Source of the DNA: a virus
Virus record (IMG/VR): IMGVR_UViG_3300021961_000564
Coordinates: 1-25,900 of that record
Strand: one strand, 5' to 3'
Length of the DNA: 25,900 nucleotides
Shown here: positions 1 to 5,625 of the stretch, in pieces
How the letters are laid out: each line of letters begins with the position of its first letter
Numbering within the stretch: position 1 is the first letter of the stretch
Position numbers and translations under genes: made by a program
The notes under the pieces: model-generated
What the model saw: only the letters and a program-made list of their open reading frames with translations
Database searches by the model: none
Told to the model about the DNA's origin: nothing

Positions 1-82
1 TTTCACAATGAGGAATGAGTTGGTCAAGTAGTTGTTGAATATAATGACCTTCGTTATGAGTTGTGATTGCGAAACTAATCAT
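1..82 (-). CDS. Glycosyltransferase family 2-like protein, N-terminal fragment
   Basis: Only the first 27 codons lie in the window; the gene continues past base 1. The N-terminus reads MISFAITTHNEGHYIQQLLD, which matches the first strand and nucleotide-contacting turn of GT2 (GT-A fold) glycosyltransferases, where a hydrophobic strand is followed by T-x-N-E. The start is set by GGGAGA seven bases upstream, and it overlaps the stop of the UV endonuclease by four bases (ATGA), so the two are translationally coupled. Substrate and linkage cannot be inferred from this fragment. The GT2 assignment is by motif only. Confidence 0.6.
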   Translation of the reverse strand, partial: MISFAITTHNEGHYIQQLLDQLIPHCE

Positions 83-975
83 AGTATCTCCCGATATTTA
101 AATAATGCGAGTTCTTTGGCTTTTGCTTCTAGGTCAACATCAATGTCTAGTCCATAATCATCAATCTTGGAAAATACATAATCAGCGTGTGCCCGTGGAT
201 TACCAGAAACACTCTCGTTTAGATTCTTGGACTCGCTGTAATGAAACAGTGGTTTGGTATCCCATGTGGATGCAGCGAGGTGTGCCGCATCAGTAGACGA
301 CATTCCATCTGTATGAAATGTATGGTGAAAGTAGTCAAAAGTCAAGGGAACACCAGTGCGAGTAGTAATCTCACGATGGAGTTGTTTGATAGAAAATGCG
401 TTTTGTTTGTCATCATTTTCAACCACCAAGCGCTTCTTACAGTTGTCGGAAAGTCTGTCAAATGCACGAACCCATCGGTCAATCGTATCGTTGTCATAGT
501 TCATACCAACATGGATATTGAGACAGTTGTAATGCGATGCTTCCAATCCCATCAAGTCAAATACTTCGGAATGATGTTCAAGGTCGTGGATAGCATTATC
601 TACAACTTCGGGTTTGAGTGACCCAAGTTTAACAAAGTGGTCAGGATGTGCGGTAATACGCTGACCAGTATTATGCGCGAACGCACCAGCGGCAAGAAGA
701 TATTGACTAATTTTGTCGTAGTCTGGAAGGTCGGTCAGTTTGTATTTAGAGTTCCACGGAAACAAATCGGAGGATAGTCGGAACACTTTAACACCATTCT
801 GTGCATTCCACTTGATAATCTCCACCAAATCCTTGGCGTTCTGTAGTGCAAGTTCAGACGCATATTTAACACCACGATCTAGAAAAGTACGCTGTATCAT
901 ACCACGATTAGTAGTAATTTTACGAGTCTTTTGTAGTGTGAGATTGATACAACAATAGCCGACTTGATGTGGCAT
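79..975 (-). CDS. uvsE: UV damage endonuclease (UvsE/UVDE family)
   Basis: Predicted TIM-barrel, metal-dependent endonuclease that nicks DNA 5' to UV photoproducts and starts alternative excision repair. The 298-residue length is normal. Visible family motifs, in order: RLSSDLFPW (66-74), AHPDHF (109-114, H110 and H113), HVG (155-157), VVENDD (184-189, E186), DYFHH (214-218), HYSES (245-249), H263 and D265, and DLEAKAKE (281-288) near the C-terminus. These include the expected His/Glu/Asp metal ligands, so the enzyme looks intact. A consensus promoter lies about 55 bases upstream, and AGG precedes the ATG. It overlaps the downstream glycosyltransferase by ATGA. The role is probably repair of phage DNA in sunlit habitats (inference). 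Confidence 0.9.
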   Translation of the reverse strand: MPHQVGYCCINLTLQKTRKITTNRGMIQRTFLDRGVKYASELALQNAKDLVEIIKWNAQNGVKVFRLSSDLFPWNSKYKLTDLPDYDKISQYLLAAGAFAHNTGQRITAHPDHFVKLGSLKPEVVDNAIHDLEHHSEVFDLMGLEASHYNCLNIHVGMNYDNDTIDRWVRAFDRLSDNCKKRLVVENDDKQNAFSIKQLHREITTRTGVPLTFDYFHHTFHTDGMSSTDAAHLAASTWDTKPLFHYSESKNLNESVSGNPRAHADYVFSKIDDYGLDIDVDLEAKAKELALFKYREIL

Positions 976-1028
976 ATAAATAACCTATTAGTAGTTAATG
1001 AAATATGTAAGTTACATTATTTACATGT

Positions 1029-1057
1029 AATATACTAAATCCGTCGTGTATTGTCAA
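1029..1057 (-). promoter_or_regulatory. Sigma70-type promoter for uvsE
   Basis: Minus strand: TTGACA at 1057-1052, exactly 17 bases, then TATATT at 1034-1029. Transcription should start near 1022, giving a leader of about 47 bases before the UV endonuclease ATG. It lies in the spacer after the 355-residue membrane protein gene. Confidence 0.8.
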
Positions 1058-1060
1058 GTG

Positions 1061-2128
1061 TTATATAGTTTTACCGTTTCTTTTCGCCCACCACTTTTCT
1101 AAAACATCTTCTGTTTCAGCCTTGGTCATGTATTGTGGAAACGGATCATCTTCATCCCAATCACCATTATTAAAAGGTATTATTTTACGCTCGTGATCAA
1201 TTTCATTTACTCGTGTTTCTTGTCGTTTTATCATCGTTTGTGCTTGCACAATTGACTCAGGATCGACGATTTCTTCTTCAACAGGTTCAGATATAGGTAC
1301 TACTGGATCTGTTGGTAGTTCGTTAAAAATAGTTAATATTTTGGGTTCTTGTACTACTTCACCACGCTTATGTAAAAAATTATAAGCTAATACTAAACAA
1401 ATAGATAACGGATCAAAAACAAAAACAATAACCAATATAAACCATTTAACTACCGTATCCAACGATACCCCGATTGCTTTTGAAATATATACGAAAGTAC
1501 CAATATCGGAGTTAGTATTAATTTCTACCTCAGTCATCAAACTTTTTGATTTTAAACTATCTCGTTGTGCTGATATTTTGTTAATATCTTTTTGCAGTTG
1601 TGTAACCGTTACATCTAATTGTCGTAATGAATTTTGTGCTGTTCTAATTGTTGAATTATTACCAGTACTACTTTTACTAATTAAATTATCAATTCTATTT
1701 TCTTGTTGACCCCGTAGGGAAATAATCTGGTCCAATCTAATGGTTTTTCGTTTTATTTCTTCATCTATTGTTGCTACTTGCCCATTTAAAATTTGAATAT
1801 CTGTGCTCATTTTCAAGGGTGTTGCTGCTACCTTAGCATAAGCAGATGACAAATATCCATAAATTCCCGCAGATGTAATAATAATTAAAATTACCGTTGC
1901 AATAGACAAATATGTTTTTAGTGCTTTGGGAATTTCTACCCAATATCGATATAAAAAAGAAATACCCACCAGTTTACCTAACTCCAACGCACTAGCCATT
2001 ATCATCGCAGACACTGCTGCGCCGGCAAACAATGTCCCAATACCAGTTACAGAAAATAACGCAGCACATCCTGCGATTACTAATGCAGAAAAAGAAACTA
2101 GTGTTTTGAAGTTAAAAAATTTACTCAT
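1061..2128 (-). CDS. Multi-pass membrane protein with long coiled coil
   Basis: No family recognised. The 355-residue protein has hydrophobic segments at about 8-28, 31-58, 72-96 and 225-250. Between the third and fourth lies a long heptad-rich, probably coiled-coil region (about 108-200). After the last membrane segment comes an acidic, proline-rich tail with many Glu/Asp (about 258-345). This looks like a phage inner-membrane protein with one large coiled-coil domain and a soluble C-terminal tail. GGAG five bases before the ATG fixes the start. Just upstream of that RBS is a strong terminator-like hairpin, so expression must rely on read-through, RNA processing or an unseen promoter. Function unknown. 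Confidence 0.8.
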   Translation of the reverse strand: MSKFFNFKTLVSFSALVIAGCAALFSVTGIGTLFAGAAVSAMIMASALELGKLVGISFLYRYWVEIPKALKTYLSIATVILIIITSAGIYGYLSSAYAKVAATPLKMSTDIQILNGQVATIDEEIKRKTIRLDQIISLRGQQENRIDNLISKSSTGNNSTIRTAQNSLRQLDVTVTQLQKDINKISAQRDSLKSKSLMTEVEINTNSDIGTFVYISKAIGVSLDTVVKWFILVIVFVFDPLSICLVLAYNFLHKRGEVVQEPKILTIFNELPTDPVVPISEPVEEEIVDPESIVQAQTMIKRQETRVNEIDHERKIIPFNNGDWDEDDPFPQYMTKAETEDVLEKWWAKRNGKTI

Positions 2129-2135
2129 ATATTCT

Positions 2136-2173
2136 CCAAAAAAATGGGCCGAACCTTGTCAGTCCGGCCCATT
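2136..2173 (-). terminator. Rho-independent terminator, possibly bidirectional
   Basis: Nine-base stem AATGGGCCG (2143-2151) with CGGCCCATT (2165-2173). On the minus strand it is followed by seven T. On the plus strand it is followed by TATATTTTTATTTT. The minus-strand T run runs directly into GGAG, the ribosome-binding site of the 1061-2128 gene. Confidence 0.75.
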
Positions 2174-2217
2174 ATATTTTTATTTTGTCTCCCAAAATGT
2201 TAGAGGTTTTGAGCCGT

Positions 2218-2262
2218 ACACATAACTTTTAAGGATCACCTCCTAGTTAATCGGTTATGTGT
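2218..2262 (-). promoter_or_regulatory. Hairpin presenting an extended SD, start codon in stem
   Basis: ACACATAAC (minus, 2262-2254) can pair with GTTATGTGT (2226-2218). The 27-base loop contains AGGAGGTGATCC (2244-2233), a 12-base match to the 3' end of 16S rRNA. The 3' arm contains an ATG (2223-2221) that opens a seven-codon frame, MCTAQNL. The geometry resembles a translational switch or ribosome stand-by site. No regulated gene is certain. Confidence 0.4.
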
Positions 2263-2297
2263 GAATAACAAGTACAAAAAACACAAGTACAAATCAT
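2247..2297 (-). CDS. Candidate 16-residue cysteine-rich micropeptide
   Basis: ATG at 2297-2295 is preceded by GGAGG with five-base spacing, a strong ribosome-binding site for such a short frame. The product is MICTCVFCTCYSHITD, with four cysteines as CxCxxCxC, a pattern able to bind a soft metal or form disulfides. It lies between hsp20 and the SD-presenting hairpin; its last codons overlap the hairpin's 5' arm, so translating it would open that hairpin. It could therefore be a leader peptide controlling the hairpin rather than a functional product. Too short for homology; support is the RBS and composition only. Confidence 0.4.
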   Translation of the reverse strand: MICTCVFCTCYSHITD

Positions 2298-2322
2298 TCT
2301 GACCTCCATTTAGTAATAGTGA

Positions 2323-2802
2323 TTACTTAATCGTAACCTTTTTTGTTTCTGGCTCCTTCGTTAACTTTTGGATTGAAATTGTAAGTAACCCATTATCGAA
2401 CTTCGCATTTACATCTGAGACATCCAACTGGTCACCGAGCGTAAACGACCGGCTGAAAGCACTGCGCTTCAACTCACGGAGGAGATAAACTGCTTTATCA
2501 GTGTACCCGGCGTGTTGCGATGCCTTTCCAGATACAGTAAGAACACCGTCTTGTACTGCGATATCGATATCTTCTTTCTTATATCCAGCCAATTCTGCCT
2601 CAATTACAACAGAATCATTATCAGAAATTACATTAACCTTTGGATACGACGATTTTCCAAATGGTTCAACTCCCAGATTTTGATACAGTTCTGGAAAACT
2701 GTTTCGTGCGACTTCATCAAACATTTTGTCAAATGTGCTAATGAAACTGTCACGATTGTTTAAAACATGCGTATTAAACGGACGAAAAACTAAACGAGTC
2801 AT
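2323..2802 (-). CDS. hsp20: Small heat shock protein (Hsp20/alpha-crystallin family)
   Basis: ATP-independent holdase chaperone that keeps unfolding proteins soluble, here probably during virion assembly or stress. The 159-residue protein has an N-terminal region (1-50), an alpha-crystallin domain (about 52-147) with AELAGYKKEDI (69-79) and the conserved A-x-x-x-x-GLLTI signature (133-142), and a C-terminal tail ending in VTIK, whose V-x-I fits the IxI groove-binding motif. AGGAGG lies eight bases before the ATG. Hsp20 genes are common in T4-like phages of cyanobacteria and other aquatic bacteria. The 5' leader can fold GTGATGCCC against GGGATCAC, just upstream of the SD. Confidence 0.92.
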   Translation of the reverse strand: MTRLVFRPFNTHVLNNRDSFISTFDKMFDEVARNSFPELYQNLGVEPFGKSSYPKVNVISDNDSVVIEAELAGYKKEDIDIAVQDGVLTVSGKASQHAGYTDKAVYLLRELKRSAFSRSFTLGDQLDVSDVNAKFDNGLLTISIQKLTKEPETKKVTIK

Positions 2803-2850
2803 AAAATGACCTCCTATGTTATGTGATCCCTATATGGGCATCACGGTAAA

Positions 2851-2878
2851 AGGACTCCACCACCGCGGTGCGAGTCCT
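2851..2878 (-). terminator. Terminator-like hairpin upstream of hsp20
   Basis: AGGACTC (2851-2857) pairs with GAGTCCT (2872-2878), enclosing the palindrome CACCGCGGTG. On the minus strand four T follow. It separates the tRNA-Thr transcript from hsp20 and may end it or protect a processed 5' end. Confidence 0.5.
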
Positions 2879-2908
2879 ATATAAATATCATGCTTATTGA
2901 GTTTTAAG

Positions 2909-2980
2909 AGCCACAAGTCGGGCTTGAACCGACGACCGCCCGATTACAAATCGGGTGCTCTACCACTGAGCTATTGTGGC
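2909..2980 (-). tRNA. tRNA-Thr(UGU)
   Basis: Complete 72-base cloverleaf: acceptor GCCACAA/TTGTGGC, D arm GCTCAGTGGTAGAGC, anticodon loop TTTGTAA, T loop TTCAAGC. No encoded CCA. Last tRNA of the array before hsp20. Confidence 0.93.
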
Positions 2981-2981
2981 G

Positions 2982-3115
2982 TAAAATGTGCGCAGAAAAT
3001 TGACAAGATTTTCTGTACTGATGAATGTGTATAGCATGGCGCCGAAGAACCATGTACTATCTGATAACATCCTTGTCCGCCGTTCAGTGGACAGCTATGA
3101 GTCACACACATTTTA
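2982..3115 (-). ncRNA. Candidate multibranched structured RNA between tRNA-Ser and tRNA-Thr
   Basis: The 138-base spacer is closed by a nine-base stem, TAAAATGTG (2982-2990) with CACATTTTA (3107-3115). Inside are three hairpins: CAGAAAAT/ATTTTCTG (2993-3000/3008-3015), CATGG/CCATG (3035-3039/3050-3054, extended by ATAG/CTAT) and TGTCC/GGACA (3074-3078/3089-3093). No credible ORF with an RBS was found. The strand is inferred from the neighbours. Confidence 0.4.
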
Positions 3116-3118
3116 AAG

Positions 3119-3203
3119 CGGAAGCGGTGAGATTCGAACTCACGGAGCCTTGCGGCTCGTCGGTTTTCAAGACCGGTGCCTTAAACCACTCGACCACACT
3201 TCC
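3119..3203 (-). tRNA. tRNA-Ser(UGA)
   Basis: 85-base class II tRNA: acceptor GGAAGTG/CGCTTCC, discriminator G, anticodon loop CTTGAAA, long variable arm GAGCCGCAAGGCTC, T loop TTCGAAT. CCA is not encoded. Confidence 0.93.
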
Positions 3204-3300
3204 AAATAAAATAAGAACACTCCCTTTCAAACAGTAATCTGTTCTTCCTGCCACCACAACAAGTGCGTCACACCTCGCACGGGAATATTCTTATAACTCG

Positions 3301-3483
3301 TTACTTAATAAAAGTTGTATCAACCTTGACAGTATCAATAGTCTGTGCTGTCGTATCGGTTGTTACTGCGGTCGTATCTGTTGTTACTGCTGTCGTATCG
3401 GTTACAGTGCTATCTACCGTTGCAGACTCACTCTTACCACACGCCATCATAAACACCATAGGAATAATCATCATCTTCTTCAT
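3301..3483 (-). CDS. Small lipoprotein with Thr/Asp repeat
   Basis: A 60-residue protein whose first 15 residues (MKKMMIIPMVFMMAC) form a lipoprotein signal peptide with a plausible lipobox ending at C15. The mature part of about 45 residues is Thr/Asp/Val rich with a seven-residue repeat (TTDTTAV-like). It is encoded by three 21-base direct repeats at 3350-3412. AGGAG precedes the ATG. There is no enzyme domain. Small phage lipoproteins can act in superinfection exclusion, as known for T5 Llp, but nothing here proves that role. The repeat could be a spacer or a receptor mimic. It sits between tRNA-Met and tRNA-Ser. Confidence 0.75.
   Translation of the reverse strand: MKKMMIIPMVFMMACGKSESATVDSTVTDTTAVTTDTTAVTTDTTAQTIDTVKVDTTFIK
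3350..3412. repeat. Three 21-bp tandem repeats inside the lipoprotein gene
   Basis: Units start at 3350, 3371 and 3392, each beginning GTCGTATC; the third is degenerate after GGTTAC. They are in frame and encode the TTDTTAV-like heptads, so copy number could change without a frameshift. Confidence 0.75.
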
Positions 3484-3528
3484 ATCTATCTCCTGATAAA
3501 TTTTATTTTTTCATATTACGGTACTGCA

Positions 3529-3601
3529 TGGCAGGGGTGGGAATTGCACCGCACGATTTCTTGGTTATGAGCCAAGCGAGATACTACTTCTCTACCCTGC
3601 T
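3529..3601 (-). tRNA. tRNA with CAU anticodon, initiator-like
   Basis: Acceptor AGCAGGG/CCCTGCC leaves an unpaired 1-72 position (A1 opposite C72). The D arm GAGAAGTAGTATCTC and anticodon arm CTTGGCTCATAACCAAG resemble bacterial initiator tRNA, though only two of the three usual G-C pairs are present next to the loop. The T arm is irregular (GTGCAATT loop, one stem mismatch). It could be a phage tRNA-fMet or a decaying tRNA. Confidence 0.7.
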
Positions 3602-3606
3602 ACAAG

Positions 3607-3677
3607 AGCGGTTTCACGGAGTTGCACCGGACTTCCAATGTGGAACATTGGTGTGCTATCTATTACACTAAAACCGC
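3607..3677 (-). tRNA. tRNA-Gly(UCC), first copy
   Basis: 71 bases: acceptor GCGGTTT/AAACCGC, anticodon stem CCAAT/ATTGG with loop GTTCCAC, T loop TGCAACT. The T stem has a mismatch and the loop departs from TTCRANN, like the adjacent CAU tRNA, so it may be degenerate compared with the copy at 7362. Confidence 0.82.
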
Positions 3678-3681
3678 GTTA

Positions 3682-3753
3682 TAGGCCCACATGGAATCGA
3701 ACCATGATATGCGGATCCAAAGTCCGCCGTAATAACCGTTATACTATGGGCCA
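3682..3753 (-). tRNA. tRNA-Gln(UUG)
   Basis: 72 bases: acceptor TGGCCCA/TGGGCCT with an unpaired 1-72 position (weak in glutamine tRNAs generally), anticodon loop CTTTGGA, T arm CATGG/CCATG with loop TTCGATT. Confidence 0.9.
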
Positions 3754-3759
3754 ATAGGT

Positions 3760-3821
3760 GGGGAGGTGATTCGGGTGTTTTCCACACACCCAAGGTTACC
3801 TACGGTCTAGAACCGCTCCCC
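3760..3821 (-). ncRNA. Candidate three-way-junction RNA element
   Basis: GGGGAG (3760-3765) pairs with CTCCCC (3816-3821). Inside are GGGTGT/ACACCC (3773-3778/3786-3791) and CGGT/ACCG (3803-3806/3812-3815). The 3754-3937 spacer also holds GTAGAAT/ATTCTAC and GCAACA/TGTTGC inverted repeats, and no gene is seen in 3822-3937. Element class unknown; it could be a riboswitch-sized fold or a processing element. Confidence 0.35.
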
Positions 3822-3937
3822 TCCAACCTTTTGCAACATCCGACACGTTGCCAAGCCCCTGTTGCTGCACCCAATTGGGATGGTGGTAGAATTTCAAATT
3901 TAACGTCAAGCCATTCTACGGAAGTTGACGGGATCAA

Positions 3938-4030
3938 TTAGTGATTACGCTTACGATTCTTCCAACGATTTCTTCGTTTTTTTGAACCGACCTTTCTTCG
4001 ACCTTTACCGCACTTTTTAGGATGTGGCAT
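3938..4030 (-). CDS. Very basic 30-residue protein, ribosomal-protein-like composition
   Basis: ATG at 4030 is preceded by GGAG with six-base spacing. The 30-residue product begins MPHPKKCGKGRRKVGSKKRR and is over half Lys/Arg, ending RKRNH. Size, charge and the MPxPK start recall small bacterial ribosomal proteins (bL32, bTHX), but the similarity is too short to claim homology. It lies within the tRNA array, where a translation- or RNA-linked role would fit. An alternative is a nucleic-acid packing peptide. Confidence 0.6.
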   Translation of the reverse strand: MPHPKKCGKGRRKVGSKKRRNRWKNRKRNH

Positions 4031-4046
4031 GTTACTCTCCAATTAG

Positions 4047-4120
4047 TGGTCCTTGAGGGACTTGAACCCCCGCACTTCGAATTATGAGTTCGCTGCTCTA
4101 ACCAACTGAGCTAAAGGACC
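4047..4120 (-). tRNA. tRNA with CAU anticodon (Met or Ile2)
   Basis: 74 bases: acceptor GGTCCTT/AAGGACC, D arm GCTCAGTTGGTTAGAGC, anticodon loop CTCATAA, T loop TTCAAGT, discriminator A. The acceptor and D arm look more like lysidine-type tRNA-Ile2 than elongator Met; the choice needs a TilS-determinant check. Confidence 0.88.
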
Positions 4121-4159
4121 AATACTTTACGATGCAAGGATTCTAAATTTACATAACCA

Positions 4160-4235
4160 GTCCGCCCCACAGGACTTGAACCTGTATATCTCCCGTATAT
4201 AAGACGGATGCTGTCACCATTTAGCTAGAGGCGGA
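4160..4235 (-). tRNA. tRNA-Ile(UAU)
   Basis: 76 bases: acceptor TCCGCCT/GGGCGGA, anticodon stem TCCGT/ACGGG with loop CTTATAT giving UAU, T stem ACAGG/CCTGT. This reads AUA directly without lysidine modification. Confidence 0.88.
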
Positions 4236-4249
4236 TAATTCTATTTTAG

Positions 4250-4321
4250 TACCGCGTACGGGAATCGAACCCGTCTTACCAGAGTGAAAGTCTAGCGTCC
4301 TAGCCGATAGACGAACGCGGC
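4250..4321 (-). tRNA. tRNA-Glu(UUC)
   Basis: 72 bases: acceptor GCCGCGT/ACGCGGT with a G-U first pair, anticodon loop CTTTCAC, T stem ACGGG/CCCGT. First RNA of the transcript from the promoter at 4339-4367; its 5' end is about 10 bases after the predicted start. Confidence 0.92.
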
Positions 4322-4338
4322 TCATAACTTATGTATTA

Positions 4339-4367
4339 AATATACATCACTCACACAACTTTGTCAA
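4339..4367 (-). promoter_or_regulatory. Sigma70-type promoter for the tRNA-Glu cluster
   Basis: Minus strand: TTGACA (4367-4362), 17 bases, TATATT (4344-4339). It lies in the 57-base gap between the sulfotransferase-like gene and tRNA-Glu, and should transcribe Glu, Ile, CAU and further tRNAs. Confidence 0.82.
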
Positions 4368-4378
4368 GCCTTCAAATA

Positions 4379-4996
4379 TTACGATTGTATTATGTTCCAA
4401 CTATCTACTAATTGTTGTAATTCTTGGTAATTATCGTATTGCTGTTGATAATTTGAATTTATTGATTTATGTTCCATCGTCATATGTTCTTCTGTAAACT
4501 CTAAATTCGTTACGGAATTTAAATAGTCCACAGTATTATTTTGTAATTCTTCGTAATCTACAACAAATACATTATTATATGTTTGTAACAAATGTCTCTT
4601 CACATCATAAAATAACTGTATCCATTGTTTTTGATTATTATATAATTCAAGTACTTCTGGTGAATTGAGATCTATATGTGTCTGATCGTAGTAGTGAACA
4701 TTATATACACTAGCCATTTGATCTGTTAGATTTTGTCTCTGAGTAATAAAGATATAATCAAATATATCCCAGTCAAATTCAGTTTGGTTTATATACAGAT
4801 CATTATAAAAATATTTAGCAAATAGTTTGATTACATAATCATTATGAGTTTTTAAAAAATTAAAGGTTGCATCTTTGTTTCCGGAAAAGTTTCCATAAAC
4901 CTTTTCACCATGATTAATAATATTAAATTTATTGGATATTATTTGACAAATAAATGTACTACATGTTCTTGGTGTTGAAAATACTGCTATCTTCAT
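4379..4996 (-). CDS. Sulfotransferase-like P-loop protein, paralogue A
   Basis: The 205-residue protein opens with a strand and phosphate-binding loop, VFSTPRTCST (5-14), matching the 5'-phosphosulfate-binding loop of PAPS-dependent sulfotransferases, where P-R-S/T-G-S-T is usual; a Cys replaces the Gly here. FITQRQNLTDQMASVYN (83-99) has the Arg (R87) and Ser (S96) expected of the 3'-phosphate-binding region. The predicted reaction is transfer of sulfate from PAPS to a sugar or other hydroxyl. Its start overlaps the stop of paralogue B by one base (TAATG), so the tandem pair is cotranscribed. The acceptor is unknown, and a related P-loop kinase is not excluded. Confidence 0.7.
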   Translation of the reverse strand: MKIAVFSTPRTCSTFICQIISNKFNIINHGEKVYGNFSGNKDATFNFLKTHNDYVIKLFAKYFYNDLYINQTEFDWDIFDYIFITQRQNLTDQMASVYNVHYYDQTHIDLNSPEVLELYNNQKQWIQLFYDVKRHLLQTYNNVFVVDYEELQNNTVDYLNSVTNLEFTEEHMTMEHKSINSNYQQQYDNYQELQQLVDSWNIIQS

Positions 4997-5625
4997 TATT
5001 CAGTGATTCCCCACGAATCTACAATTTCTTTTAATTGATTATAATTAGTATATTTTAATTTATAATCTATATTTGACTTACGATATTTCGATATAATATT
5101 TTGTTCACTAAAATTTAATTCTGTTACTCTATTCAAATATTCTGTAGTAGAAGTCTGTAGTCTTTCGTATTCCAGTACGAACACATTTTTATGTGTGTTT
5201 AGCAAACTATTTTTTATATTATAAAATAATTGCATGTATCGTTTTTGTCTAGAAAAGCGTTCTAGTATTGTTTTATTTTCTAAATCTATAGTATTAACAT
5301 CAGACAAACGGGCAGTCGCACGAAAATTCCATATATTGTATAAACTTGCCATTTGATCTGATAAATTATTTCGTTGTGTTATAAACACATAATCAAATAT
5401 ATTCCAATCAAATGTCCGAACATCTATGTATTCATCAAAATATCTTGCAAACAATTTGGTTACATAATTTTCAGACTCATATAAAATTTGTGTACGGCCC
5501 TCAACTGGACCTACAAAGTTTCCATATATTTCTTCCTTGTAATTATGTAAATTAAATTTACTTGCCAATATTTCACATACAAATGTACTACATGTTCGTG
5601 GTGTTGAGAATACTGCTATCCTCAT
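4996..5625 (-). CDS. Sulfotransferase-like P-loop protein, paralogue B
   Basis: 209 residues, a clear paralogue of the downstream gene: identical VFSTPRTCST loop (5-14), FITQRNNLSDQMASLYN with R85 and S94, and a shared Y-G-N-F block at 34-37. The two copies diverge along their length, so the duplication is not recent. The start follows the PspC-NTF2 stop directly (TAAATG) with only a weak GGA upstream, implying coupled translation. Expected to use PAPS as donor; the acceptor may be a cell-surface or virion glycan given the sugar genes in the window (inference). Confidence 0.7.
   Translation of the reverse strand: MRIAVFSTPRTCSTFVCEILASKFNLHNYKEEIYGNFVGPVEGRTQILYESENYVTKLFARYFDEYIDVRTFDWNIFDYVFITQRNNLSDQMASLYNIWNFRATARLSDVNTIDLENKTILERFSRQKRYMQLFYNIKNSLLNTHKNVFVLEYERLQTSTTEYLNRVTELNFSEQNIISKYRKSNIDYKLKYTNYNQLKEIVDSWGITE

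Noticed and set aside
241-621. Plus-strand open frames inside uvsE and elsewhere
   Set aside because: They lack SD sites, resemble no protein and are antisense to well-supported minus-strand genes.
3000-3030. TTGACA on the plus strand near 3000
   Set aside because: No -10 box at 15-19 bases, no plus-strand gene, and the hexamer is part of a symmetric hairpin.
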